NCBI RefSeq assembly: GCF_041380235.1
Contig: NZ_JBGIYY010000011.1
Span: 62,001-126,000 of the forward strand
Direction of reading: 5' to 3'
From: Glaciecola sp041380235
GTDB taxonomy: Bacteria; Pseudomonadota; Gammaproteobacteria; Enterobacterales; Alteromonadaceae
DNA: 64,000 nucleotides
In this document: positions 8,986 to 18,197 of the stretch, piece after piece
How the letters are laid out: every line of letters begins with the position of its first letter
How positions within the stretch are numbered: position 1 is the first letter of the stretch
Program-made: the position numbers and the translations under genes
Notes under the pieces: model-generated
Seen by the model: only the letters and a program-made list of their open reading frames with translations
What the model was told of the DNA's origin: nothing
Database searches by the model: none

Positions 8986-9153
8986 TTACGTATTTTGCAC
9001 CTCTGCCCCATGAATGGAGCTTTGGATGTATACGGTTGGGCCCGGTAGGCCATCGTCTATATGATAAATAGGCACATTCAAACTGCGGCCAGAAGCATTT
9101 TGTGCAACTGCGCGATGAGATTTTGTCAGATTTTTGCTTGAGGGAAGCGACAT
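8986..9153 (-). pseudogene. 5' remnant of a succinylglutamate desuccinylase/aspartoacylase-family gene, cut by the island
   Basis: A minus-strand frame opens at the ATG at 9153 (AAAAGG ribosome site about 9 bases before it) and reads 55 codons to a TAA at 8986-8988. The translation has the family's N-terminal pattern: NVPIYHIDDG, then GPTVYIQSSIHGAEVQ. The HGAE box (residues 48-51) supplies the first zinc ligands of M14-like deacylases, and the family continues with Gly-Asn. Here the frame switches to Asn-Thr-stop exactly after Gln53. The full family protein is about 330-370 residues, so the rest has been separated. The break coincides with the edge of the recombinase island, so the rest of the gene is expected at the other island end, outside the window. 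Confidence 0.8.
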
Positions 9154-9335
9154 TTTATAGCCTTTTTGCAGCCAGATTAATACGCATAAAGAAGCGTGTG
9201 ATGATGACCAAAACTATAACATGCAAAATCAATTGAGTGGCACGCAATTAATGACAACTGCGCCTAAAAAACAGCAGATATGACGGCCGCCCATAAGGTC
9301 AATGAACGGCCAGACGAACTAAACACATCGCTACA
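9154..9335. other. Short gap upstream of the interrupted deacylase gene
   Basis: About 180 bases between the start of the interrupted deacylase gene and the end of the PEP-CTERM-like gene, both on the minus strand. It contains the promoter region of the former but no gene. A clear terminator was not seen. Confidence 0.5.
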
Positions 9336-10355
9336 CTAAGGTAAAAAGCGCCGCGTCAGTGCTAGCGAAAGAAGTGCAATGCTAAACAAGCCCATTCCCA
9401 GCGGCGCATCGACGTCTATGCTTTGAGGGTTATATTCAACGGCATTACTTTGGCTGAAGCCAGAAAAGAATTCGAAGCTGCTGCCTGCCTCCATGATAAG
9501 ATCTAATCGATAGCTAAATAGCTCGCTCAGACTCGCTGTTGTCGTGCCGCCGTTAGCTTGAGCCATGGTTGAGCCAGTAAACAAAAAACCATCGAAATTG
9601 GGTTCATTAAAAGTAAGCGATTCAAACACCGATGCGCCAGAGCCATTCTCAATGATATTTGGGGTGTAGGGGCTGTTTAGAGAGAAGTTTGCTGCTACGC
9701 CTTGCGTCTTCTCAAAAAGCGTAAACACGCTCATGCCAGCACTAGCGAATCCATTGTCGCCCTCAAACTCACTTAAAAAGTCAAAGCTCACATCACCTGT
9801 AATTGAAAATACTTGGCGGTTATTACTAATATTTTCGACCAAATAACCTCTGTTCGAATTGTAAAAAGAATTGGCTTGTGCCGCGATATCTTGAGTGGCC
9901 AAACGTATTTCAGCGCCGCCGCTATTTTCAACGCTTCGTTCAACAATTGAGGTTAACGTTGGATCGCCCTCGGGATCGTCTCTTGAAGTCACCGAAACAT
10001 CATAATCGCTTTGTGCTCCTTCTGTGCCCGCGTTGTATGTGCTGCGCCTATCTCTTATCGCTCTGAACGGCAATGCAGGGCTTGTAAATGGATTGCCAAC
10101 TTGAACAAAGGGGTTGTCTTCTTCAAGCGCTGCTGGGTCGTCAATGCTGCTAAGTGCGCCTCCGCTAATAGAAAGCGTTTGCGGAGAGTTACTTATGTTC
10201 ACCCCTTGCGGAACCGACCCATTATTTATCTCATATGCGTGACGAAACTCCAGTTCACTGTTGGCGGTAATAATCGCCGCCTGAGCATAAGGTAAGACTA
10301 AATAGCTGAATAACGCTATGACTAGTGGAAGTTTAATATTTGAATTAATTGGCAT
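9336..10355 (-). CDS. Secreted protein with PEP-CTERM-like C-terminal sorting tail
   Basis: I do not recognise the body of this protein (339 residues). It starts with a Sec signal peptide (hydrophobic stretch ending PYAQA) and has a beta-rich, Ser/Asn/Gly-rich middle. It ends in DVDAP, a hydrophobic helix and TRRFLP. That tail is the layout of exosortase substrates: a short motif with Pro, one membrane helix, and basic residues. The motif here is D-x-A-P instead of PEP, and the spondin-domain protein at 18198-19031 has the same variant. The ATG at 10355 is preferred over 10361 because the AAGGA ribosome site (10362-10366) touches the earlier ATG and sits 6 bases from the later one. Likely role: a surface or extracellular matrix component. 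Confidence 0.65.
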   Translation of the reverse strand: MPINSNIKLPLVIALFSYLVLPYAQAAIITANSELEFRHAYEINNGSVPQGVNISNSPQTLSISGGALSSIDDPAALEEDNPFVQVGNPFTSPALPFRAIRDRRSTYNAGTEGAQSDYDVSVTSRDDPEGDPTLTSIVERSVENSGGAEIRLATQDIAAQANSFYNSNRGYLVENISNNRQVFSITGDVSFDFLSEFEGDNGFASAGMSVFTLFEKTQGVAANFSLNSPYTPNIIENGSGASVFESLTFNEPNFDGFLFTGSTMAQANGGTTTASLSELFSYRLDLIMEAGSSFEFFSGFSQSNAVEYNPQSIDVDAPLGMGLFSIALLSLALTRRFLP

Positions 10356-10569
10356 GATCATTCCTTAGATGCTGTTTGCTTGTTTTTGTGTCAATTCATT
10401 ACACTAAGAATATTTTGACTCAAGTGCAGTTGAGTTAACTTCATAAAGCGAATATTTTTGTGTCAGTCTGAAGTGTCAATAAAACACTGTTTGAGATTGC
10501 TTTGCATGGGTATACACACCTAGTTTTCGATTGATAGCTACCTACTTTTCAATCGCTGCGCTGCAGGTT

Positions 10570-13278
10570 TTAGCGTAGCAACCAGGGTTCGTTCTGGACT
10601 CTTAAAATGGCTTCAATTCTACTTTCCACACTCAACTTTGATAAAATTGATGAAACATGGTTTTCAATGGTGCGCTGTGAGCGCGATACCGTTTTAGCAA
10701 TGTCTTGATTGGACGCCCCAGTAGCAAGCAGCTTAAAAATCTGTTGCTCCTTAGCAGTCAATCCTAAAGGATGTTGACGACTTTTACTGTATGGCCCTCG
10801 CTGGCGCTTCGGTAGTTGGTCGATGAAGCCAGCTTGTTGCGCTTGCTTTCTAATGTATCGCAATACTGCTTTTGCCTGCATGGACTGAAGCAGTGAATAT
10901 GCATTCACAAATGATGCTACTGTATTTTGAGTATGCCCGTGCAGCAAAGCCATAGCGGCATTGAACGGCATACCCAAGTCAGACCATGCGTTAAAGGCAA
11001 GCTCATTGTCTTTTTTTAATTCGAGAACCCAAGGTAGCGGGATATCCGAGCGCGATGTTTCTGTTGCAATCTGTGATAAGCCAAATCGTGATTGCCACAC
11101 TAATAATTCGCCGAACTGCCAAGGGTTTAGAATACTGCTTTGAAGCTTCACTAATGGTGCAATGTGTTCAGTGGCCAGCGCCGAGTTGTGCGTTAAGTAG
11201 GCATATTCAATATATGCCAGTCTCAGCGGGATAATGTACTGCCACTCGCCAATTGCAGTCGCTTGAGAAAGGGCTTTTTGCAATATACTTTCGGCATCAG
11301 CCAAGCCCATTCTGATATGGGTTCTGGCTAAGACGATGAGTGCCGGTAATTTCATCAATACGGTTTGATTGGTCAGTTTTTGCACGCCTTGAGCAATCGT
11401 TTGTGCATCTACTAATCTGCCTTGTTCTAGTCTAAGCTGCGCTTGAATACCAACTAAATAATATGTCCAAGAGTCAAGATCGTGAGAGGTATCATATTGA
11501 ATGCCCTTGGTAGTGAGTTCTTCGGCCAGACTCAGGCGTTTGAAGCGTACGCAATAATCAGAATAGTTGGTATACACTCTGGCGGTCTCTTCATGCATTC
11601 CGTGCTGCTCTGAAAGCAGTAAGCTGTTTTTGAGCATTAATTCGCCTTCAGCATTCCCCGACATTAACAATGCGCTACCAATATTGGTAAGCGCATGGAC
11701 TTTTACCAATGGATTCGGGAAGGTTTGTTCTAATGCTAAGGCTTTTTCTCCCCAAAATACGGCATCGCTTGTTCGTTCGTTTAACATATCAAGCTGAGAG
11801 CGCATGGAGTAGGCCATTGCAAGTTCCGTCGATGCGGGAAGTTGTTCAAAGGTGCTAATAGCCTCATTAGCATAATGTTCGGCTCGCTCGGCTTGTCCTT
11901 GATACCAGTATAGTCTGGACAAACTTCGAAGATTCTCGCCAATTTTGTCGAGGCGATTGAGTGCGCGCCATAAGGTAATTGCACAGCGCCGAGCTTCGAT
12001 CACCGGTGTATTCATATGCGTGGTTAAACTGACTTCATAGGCCCAGTTTTCGTAAAGGCTTGCTGCTAATTGAGTGTCTGCATATTCGACATATTTTAAG
12101 GCCTTTTCGTAATATGAAGCAGCCTCTTTGTGCGCACCTAGATTAGCGGCTTTTTCTGCCGATAATGGAGCATATTTGAGTATTTTGCTTGCATTGTGCC
12201 CTCCTTCTGCATGATGGCTTAGCCATGCTAAATTTGCGGTCAATTTCAAACGTTCTAAGCTATTTAAAATTTTCAGATGCAGGCGCTTTTGCTCAGTAAT
12301 AGAGAGGCAAGCAAGTGTGGCTAACCTTGCTAATTCGTGCCTAAATCTAAACTCACCCTGAGTGTCAAATTGCAATAGTTTGCGAGCAATGCACGCCATG
12401 GCTAAAGTTTCACCATTTTTCGGAAATAAATGTTCAATTAGACGCACAGGAATACTGTAAGGTATTAAGCTTAAGGTCAGCATTAAGTCTTGTTCAGGTT
12501 GCTTTAGATGACTTAATCTCGCCCCAATCGCGTCGCGAATGGAGGATGGGATGGTGTTAGAGTCAAAGGTGTTATTGGCTAGAATTTCCGACAGAAAAAA
12601 CGGGTTTCCCGCAGTTATTTTGAGTAAATCTGATGGCCTATATAGATCGCTAGTGGATGAATGAACTTTATCAGCGACATTTCTTGGCCAAGGCTGTTTA
12701 CGCTCATGCGCACTGAGTATTTCAATTGCATTAAGGCTCAGTGGTTGGAGTTGTATTCGTTTGGTATGTGCAGATGGACAGAGGCTTAATACTGTGCTGA
12801 GAGGATGTGATAACAACACTTCATCGTCTCGATATGTTAAGCACAATAAACATTTTACAAAAGAAATTCGTCGCACCAAAAATTTTAGCAAATCGAGAGT
12901 CGCGTTGTCAGCCCAGTGCACATCCTCAATGATCAATATGATTGGCTCGTTTAGCTGCTCAAGGCTGCTGAACAAAGTGGACGCGATTTTATGAGATATC
13001 TTTGATGGATTTTGGTTTTTTGCCAACAGATTGACTAGTGGATTAGATAGCGAAGATGCAATATCTTGAAACGGAGCGTAGGGTTGTGGTGTAAACAAGG
13101 GATCGCACCCACTCCATAGCATGGTATTGTTTATTTGAGGGTGCTGTCTCATGTGCTCTAGCAGTGAGGTTTTTCCGATGCCGGCCTCACCACTTACAAG
13201 CAATACCTTTCCAGAGTTTGCAGTATTACTAACTAATTCTAAAAAGTCTTGGACGGCATTTTCGCGTTCTAGCAGCAT
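10570..13278 (-). CDS. LAL-type LuxR-family transcriptional regulator with STAND ATPase
   Basis: This 902-residue protein has the MalT/LAL layout. An N-terminal P-loop ATPase carries Walker A GEAGIGKTSL (about 30-39) and Walker B LIIEDVHWAD (about 114-123). A long helical TPR-like sensor region follows (about 340-810), then a C-terminal LuxR HTH (about 835-890: LTAKEQQIFKLLATG, NQDIAKTV, RTIENHVSSILSKL). Such proteins bind ATP and a ligand, oligomerise and activate transcription. The ATG has a strong AGGAGG site 10 bases upstream. It is divergent from the DUF2339 gene and 215 bases upstream of the PEP-CTERM-like gene on the same strand, which could be a target. The inducer is unknown. Confidence 0.9.
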   Translation of the reverse strand: MLLERENAVQDFLELVSNTANSGKVLLVSGEAGIGKTSLLEHMRQHPQINNTMLWSGCDPLFTPQPYAPFQDIASSLSNPLVNLLAKNQNPSKISHKIASTLFSSLEQLNEPIILIIEDVHWADNATLDLLKFLVRRISFVKCLLCLTYRDDEVLLSHPLSTVLSLCPSAHTKRIQLQPLSLNAIEILSAHERKQPWPRNVADKVHSSTSDLYRPSDLLKITAGNPFFLSEILANNTFDSNTIPSSIRDAIGARLSHLKQPEQDLMLTLSLIPYSIPVRLIEHLFPKNGETLAMACIARKLLQFDTQGEFRFRHELARLATLACLSITEQKRLHLKILNSLERLKLTANLAWLSHHAEGGHNASKILKYAPLSAEKAANLGAHKEAASYYEKALKYVEYADTQLAASLYENWAYEVSLTTHMNTPVIEARRCAITLWRALNRLDKIGENLRSLSRLYWYQGQAERAEHYANEAISTFEQLPASTELAMAYSMRSQLDMLNERTSDAVFWGEKALALEQTFPNPLVKVHALTNIGSALLMSGNAEGELMLKNSLLLSEQHGMHEETARVYTNYSDYCVRFKRLSLAEELTTKGIQYDTSHDLDSWTYYLVGIQAQLRLEQGRLVDAQTIAQGVQKLTNQTVLMKLPALIVLARTHIRMGLADAESILQKALSQATAIGEWQYIIPLRLAYIEYAYLTHNSALATEHIAPLVKLQSSILNPWQFGELLVWQSRFGLSQIATETSRSDIPLPWVLELKKDNELAFNAWSDLGMPFNAAMALLHGHTQNTVASFVNAYSLLQSMQAKAVLRYIRKQAQQAGFIDQLPKRQRGPYSKSRQHPLGLTAKEQQIFKLLATGASNQDIAKTVSRSQRTIENHVSSILSKLSVESRIEAILRVQNEPWLLR

Positions 13279-13594
13279 GGCGGCATCGTCCTCCTGAGAG
13301 CGGGCTTTTTAAGTTGCCATGCCTTACCATACCCGAGCTTTAACATAAACGTTAACTACTTAGCGTAAAAAATTAAAAATTAAGTATGATTCGTTTAAAA
13401 CTGAGTAGTGTTTACATGAGCATTTCGTATCCACTTATGTATCTCCGATTGACCGAGATTTGAAAGAGACAGTAGCGGATCATTCACTTCGTATTTAGGT
13501 AATAATACCAGCAGAGCCTAATATCAAAATATAGGTCTCTTCTCATAGTTGTGCGACAATTAGCGCTAAAGCGCAATACAGAGGGCAATGGTGC
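13279..13594. other. Divergent promoter region between the LAL regulator and the DUF2339 gene
   Basis: No gene is seen in these 316 bases. The region is AT-rich around 13360-13400 and must contain promoters for both directions, but no pair of boxes is good enough to name. A short palindrome AGCGCTAAAGCGC-like (AGCGCT, about 13562-13574) lies close to the DUF2339 start. Confidence 0.4.
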
Positions 13595-16324
13595 ATGGAT
13601 GGACTAATAACAATTGGGGTTTTGTTTGTTTTAGCGTTGCTAGCAGGCACCGTATTGAGCTTTGTTAACTTAGGCCAAATTAGTGATTTAAAACGTCAGC
13701 TAGCAGCCCTAAAAGCCCTGTTGATAAAACAGAGCCAACAAATAGAAAGCTTGCAAATTCAGGCCAATCAAGACGACAGTGCCAAACAAGTTAAACCAGT
13801 ACCACAGTCGGCTGAACTGAGCGCTAGGACTCAAGCGCTCGGACCAAATACTGCTGCAGTAGCGCCAGCATTAAGCACCACAATGCCGCCCTTATCTGCG
13901 AAAACCGATAATGATCTTTCAAAAGTTGCAGCACCTGCTCAAGTCTCAAATGTTCAGGGAAACACCCAAACTCCGCTAAAAGTCTCGCGCGCCTTTAACC
14001 TTGAAAAGTTCTTGATGGGTAACGGTTTGCTGTGGCTAGGCGCCGTGATACTTGCTATTGGCGGCGTTTTCTTAGCTAAATACAGCATCGAATCGGGCTT
14101 ATTTCCGCCGCAGCTCCGCATTTTGCTAGGAGCAGCCTTTGGTATCGCGCTAGTGGCTATCGCAGAGTATCTATATCGCAACCCAAAACGCTATCAGATT
14201 AACAGCCCGGTTATCAGTGCGGCGCTCGCTAGTGGTGGGGTGATTACTTGTTTTGCAATGGTCTTAGTGGCATTTGATTTTTACGCTTATTTGTCACCCA
14301 CTTTAGCCTTTGGCCTGCTAGCAGCAATTGCATTGGCCTCTGCGTGGCTGTCTTTGCGGCTTGGGCCAATTTTGGCGGGCATCGGTGTAATTGGCGCCTA
14401 TGCGGTGCCGGCGCTGGTATCTACTGGTTCAAATAATGTATTAATGCTGCTGATGTACGTAAGTGCGGTATCATTTTCTGCGGTTTGGATCCATCAAATT
14501 GTACAAAAGAATTGGATATGGTGGTTGGGTCTTGTAGGTCATTTTGGGTGGTTTTTAGGTGCCATTATTTTATCGACCGATGTTGTTGAGTACGAATTAC
14601 TTAGTACCAGTTTGAAGTATGAAAATATTGCGGTGCTTACGGTATTTGCTTTGTTATCCAGCTATCTGTTTGTGCTCTTGCCCGTACTCGGATGGGATCT
14701 TAAAAATCGAGTGACCGAGGCACTTTCTTTCAAGCAAATGTTAGTGCCGCGAAAAGAGCATTTAGGCATCATTCTGCCGATTGCTGGCATGGTGCTATAT
14801 GCGCTGCTTTGGCCCTTTAATGTTCAGTTTATTTACGTGCTGATAGCATTCAGTGTATTACTAATGTTGGCTCCGCTTCGCCACAGTGCATTTGACACTT
14901 GGCCCTTTTTGGCCATTATATTTACAATATTCGTTTATCTGTTAATGCCTGAAGCTTATGACTACAGTGATAATGTCTTTGTATTCACTGGTGGCTACTT
15001 GCTGGCACAGATCAGTGCGTTGATAGCCTTGGTTTATGCGTTTTGTATGCTCAAAGTCTTTCCTCAGCGGCCGTCGTTTGCTCTACTGTTGGTGGCGGCA
15101 CCGCTGTCTTTGTTGAGCCTGAGTTATGCGCTGTCTGACGAGCTTGCCAGTGGTTTACTCTATCCGCTTTATGCGATTGAATTGGGCGCTGTCGCTTTAG
15201 TCTTTGCGATACTCGCACTAAAAGAAACCCGTGCGCTGCAAAAAGTCAGCTTTTTATTGCTCGCGAATGGCGCGTTGGCGCTGATATTTACCATGTTAAT
15301 GTCGGCTAGCACTCTTACTCTGGCGCTTGCGGTGCAAATTACATTAATGGCGGTTTTCAGTAAAAAGTATGCACTTACTATTCCTGCGTGGCTCTACAAA
15401 ATTGCCATGATAGCAGTGATGCTGCGTTTGACTGCCGCGCCATGGCTGCCGGAATATGCTAACGAAACGCTGTTAGGCGTGCACTGGACGCTGCTGATTT
15501 TCCCACTAGTGTTTGCGGTGCTATGGTTTGCCCGTAAGCAGCTACTTGATCATCCAATAAGGCCATGGTTTAGCGGCGCGCTCTTGCATTTAATTGCATT
15601 ATTCGTGACCACCGAAACCAGCTATTTTCTTACCGGTGAATATCCTGATTTTGGCTTTTTGAGCTTTCAGCAGTCGGTACTTTTGGCCATGAACTGGTTA
15701 GCTTTAGGGATGTTATATTTATGGCGAAGCCAGTTTGCTTCAACGCCGGGCTTATATAAAGTCTACGCGGCTGGATTGCTGATTGCAGTGGGATACTTAC
15801 ACCTCGATAGCTCTGTTGTTAATAACCCATTCTTTAGTTTGCAGAGCACTGGCTCACATCCGATTATAAATTACCTCATTGCGCTATGGCTTATTCCAGC
15901 AATTATCTTGCTAGGGGGCATCAAGTGGAACCTGATAGGCAAGCAGTTTACCAAACCAGTGCAGATTATTAGCGGCATCATGCTGTTTCTATATGTTAAT
16001 GGCGTCATCCGTTTAACATTTAATGGCCTTGTATCACTCAATGATGCACCCATTTTGCAAGCTGAACTGTATACTTATTCAATTGTGTGGCTAGTGATTG
16101 CAGTGGGCCTGATTATATTTGCGAAAAACGGTCAGCATAGCAATGTCAATCGATTGGGCTTTGGTATTTTAGCCCTTGTGGTGTTAAAGGCATTTTTAAT
16201 TGATATGGCAAATCTTGAAGGTTTATACCGAGCACTGTCATTTATTGGTTTAGGCTTATCGCTAGTGGGAATTGGTTGGCTATTTCAGCGTTTTAGACCG
16301 TCGTTACAACAACAGGAAGAGTAA
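13595..16324 (+). CDS. DUF2339 family multi-spanning membrane protein
   Basis: This 909-residue protein has an N-terminal membrane anchor, then a coiled coil (SDLKRQLAALKALLIKQ, about 30-55). A Pro/Ala-rich linker follows (about 60-125), and then some twenty or more hydrophobic helices to the end. The segment FLMGNGLLWLGAVILAIGGVFLAKYS (begins near 140) is the typical DUF2339 opening. The family is widespread in Gram-negative bacteria with no agreed function; a role in the cell envelope is usually assumed. The ATG has a GAGGG site 9 bases upstream. The next gene starts directly after its stop codon (TAA GTG), so the two are cotranscribed. Confidence 0.85.
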   Translation: MDGLITIGVLFVLALLAGTVLSFVNLGQISDLKRQLAALKALLIKQSQQIESLQIQANQDDSAKQVKPVPQSAELSARTQALGPNTAAVAPALSTTMPPLSAKTDNDLSKVAAPAQVSNVQGNTQTPLKVSRAFNLEKFLMGNGLLWLGAVILAIGGVFLAKYSIESGLFPPQLRILLGAAFGIALVAIAEYLYRNPKRYQINSPVISAALASGGVITCFAMVLVAFDFYAYLSPTLAFGLLAAIALASAWLSLRLGPILAGIGVIGAYAVPALVSTGSNNVLMLLMYVSAVSFSAVWIHQIVQKNWIWWLGLVGHFGWFLGAIILSTDVVEYELLSTSLKYENIAVLTVFALLSSYLFVLLPVLGWDLKNRVTEALSFKQMLVPRKEHLGIILPIAGMVLYALLWPFNVQFIYVLIAFSVLLMLAPLRHSAFDTWPFLAIIFTIFVYLLMPEAYDYSDNVFVFTGGYLLAQISALIALVYAFCMLKVFPQRPSFALLLVAAPLSLLSLSYALSDELASGLLYPLYAIELGAVALVFAILALKETRALQKVSFLLLANGALALIFTMLMSASTLTLALAVQITLMAVFSKKYALTIPAWLYKIAMIAVMLRLTAAPWLPEYANETLLGVHWTLLIFPLVFAVLWFARKQLLDHPIRPWFSGALLHLIALFVTTETSYFLTGEYPDFGFLSFQQSVLLAMNWLALGMLYLWRSQFASTPGLYKVYAAGLLIAVGYLHLDSSVVNNPFFSLQSTGSHPIINYLIALWLIPAIILLGGIKWNLIGKQFTKPVQIISGIMLFLYVNGVIRLTFNGLVSLNDAPILQAELYTYSIVWLVIAVGLIIFAKNGQHSNVNRLGFGILALVVLKAFLIDMANLEGLYRALSFIGLGLSLVGIGWLFQRFRPSLQQQEE

Positions 16325-17509
16325 GTGAGTTTGCAGCGAGATGTAATAGTTATTGGCGCAGGTGCGGCCGGTTTGTTTTGCGCAACCGAAGCCGGTAAGC
16401 GCGGCCGTAAGGTCGAAGTGCTGGATCATGCTAAACGCTTGGGCGGCAAAATACTGATGTCAGGAGGCGGGCGCTGTAACTTTACCAATATGTATAGCTC
16501 GCCCGAAAACTTTTTATCGCAAAATCCGCATTTTTGTAAGTCGGCCTTGAGCCGTTACACGCAGTGGGACTTTATCGCTCTAGTTGAGCAATACAAAATT
16601 GCGTACCATGAAAAAACCCTTGGCCAACTGTTTTGCGACAATACCGCTAAAGACATTGTCGATATGCTAATGCAAGAATGCAAAAAGGCTGGGGTCACCG
16701 TGACCAATCGCTGCGAAGTGGGCGAAGTGACTTATCAAGACGGTCAATATCATGTGCAAACCGCTAAGGGCGAATATGTTGCTCCTTCTCTAGTAATCGC
16801 TACAGGTGGTTTAAGCATGCCAAAACTGGGCGCGACGCCTTTTGGCTATCGAGTGGCTGAGCAGTTTGGGATCCCGATTGTGCCCACCCGTGCGGCATTG
16901 GTGCCTTTTACTCTGCATGAGCATGACAAGACAGTATTAGGTGAACTAAGCGGTGTGTCGCTAGATGCCAGCGCTGGCTGCAACAATACCCACTTTAATG
17001 AAAGTATGTTATTTACTCACCGCGGCCTAAGCGGCCCTGCCGTGCTGCAAATATCGAGCTATTGGGAGCCCGGACAGGAAGTCGCATTTGATTTATATCC
17101 AAACGGAAACCTGCATGAAGTATTAGCTAAAGAGCAGCAGCGATCACCCGATGTGCAGCTTTCGACTGCATTAGCAAAAATCTATCCTAAGCGCTTTGTG
17201 CAAACTACCCTCGATTACTTAAACATTCAGAATAAGCCGCTGAGGCAATATCAAGGCAAGCAGCTAGAACAAGCTGCCCATGCTTTTGGCCAATGGCAGA
17301 TTAAGCCAAACGGCACAGAAGGGTACCGCACAGCCGAAGTCACGCTTGGCGGCGTAGACACTGACTACATATCGTCAAAAACCATGGAAACCAAAGAGCA
17401 ACAGGGTCTTTATTTTATTGGTGAAGTGCTAGATGTTACCGGTTGGCTAGGAGGCTATAATTTTCAATGGGCTTGGTCGAGTGGGTGGGTTGCTGGGCAG
17501 GTGGTTTAG
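16325..17509 (+). CDS. BaiN/HI0933-type NAD(P)/FAD-dependent oxidoreductase
   Basis: The 394-residue flavoprotein begins with the FAD-binding motif GAGAAGL (12-18). It continues with the family signatures GGKILMSGGGRCNFTN (about 40-55), VIATGGLSMPKLGATPFGY and MLFTHRGLSGPAVLQ, and ends with GLYFIGEVLDVTGWLGGYNFQWAWSSG, the flavin-contacting C-terminus. Members are soluble flavoproteins of about 390-420 residues; the E. coli relative is YhiN and gut members reduce bile-acid intermediates, but the substrate here is unknown. The start is GTG, immediately behind the DUF2339 stop, with AGGA about 7 bases upstream. It forms a two-gene unit with the membrane protein. Confidence 0.9.
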   Translation: MSLQRDVIVIGAGAAGLFCATEAGKRGRKVEVLDHAKRLGGKILMSGGGRCNFTNMYSSPENFLSQNPHFCKSALSRYTQWDFIALVEQYKIAYHEKTLGQLFCDNTAKDIVDMLMQECKKAGVTVTNRCEVGEVTYQDGQYHVQTAKGEYVAPSLVIATGGLSMPKLGATPFGYRVAEQFGIPIVPTRAALVPFTLHEHDKTVLGELSGVSLDASAGCNNTHFNESMLFTHRGLSGPAVLQISSYWEPGQEVAFDLYPNGNLHEVLAKEQQRSPDVQLSTALAKIYPKRFVQTTLDYLNIQNKPLRQYQGKQLEQAAHAFGQWQIKPNGTEGYRTAEVTLGGVDTDYISSKTMETKEQQGLYFIGEVLDVTGWLGGYNFQWAWSSGWVAGQVV

Positions 17510-17572
17510 CTTGTCCTTTAAAACTGAAACTAAAGAATTTCAAGTATCGCTGAGTAAACAATTAGGGCGGGA

Positions 17573-18061
17573 ATGATGTCTTATAAAAGACAATTAATTG
17601 AGCATTTAGTACGCGCACTTGAAACAAATTACCAAACGGCCTTAAGCGCAGCCAAACAGGCCCATTCGACGGCTACCGACCGAGCCAATATCGCAGAAAA
17701 CAAATACGATACACTTGGGTTAGAAGCAGCCTATTTGGCCGAAGGACACGCAAACCGTGCGCTAGAATGTAAAGCTGATTTACAGACTGCTAAAAACTTA
17801 CATGCTATTGACTACTCGCCCGATGACACGATTCGCCTGGGTGCGCTTGTTCGTTTAATTGACCAAGACGAAAAGTTCTTGTCACTATTCTTAGCGCCTG
17901 TATCCGGTGGAGTAACATTCGTTTTTGACGAACAAACGATTGTGGTTATTACTCAGTCGTCTCCACTAGGAAAGAAGTTGATAGGAAAGTATGTTGAAGA
18001 TGAGTTTGAGATTGGCAATGGTGCTCATAAAAAAAATTATTGTATTATAGGTGTCGCTTGA
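17573..18061 (+). CDS. GreA/GreB C-terminal-domain-like protein
   Basis: This 162-residue protein has a helical N-terminal half (about 1-80, Ala/Glu/Gln-rich). Its beta C-terminal half ends in SSPLGKKLIGKYVEDEFEIGNG (starts near 129), which matches the SPLGxALLGKxxGDxVEV region of transcript-cleavage factors GreA/GreB and of Rnk. The N-terminal hairpin is shorter than the GreA coiled coil and lacks its obvious acidic tip. It may bind the RNA polymerase secondary channel without cleavage activity; this is inference. It starts 63 bases after the flavoprotein gene on the same strand. Alternative ATG codons are adjacent (Met-Met). Confidence 0.65.
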   Translation: MMSYKRQLIEHLVRALETNYQTALSAAKQAHSTATDRANIAENKYDTLGLEAAYLAEGHANRALECKADLQTAKNLHAIDYSPDDTIRLGALVRLIDQDEKFLSLFLAPVSGGVTFVFDEQTIVVITQSSPLGKKLIGKYVEDEFEIGNGAHKKNYCIIGVA

Positions 18062-18197
18062 CATATATCAGCGGTTTTTGAATGGCAACACGGCAACAAC
18101 ACTTTCCAGCCGGATAAAAAAGCGCGTTAAGCATCCATTTTGCAACAGAGGCTTAACGTCTTGAACAACGAGGGTTTTCAGACCCTTTGGCTGAAAC

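Noticed and set aside
18062..18197. Terminator AGGGT/ACCCT between the Gre-like and spondin genes
   Set aside because: The stem is only five base pairs and lacks a T-run in either direction.
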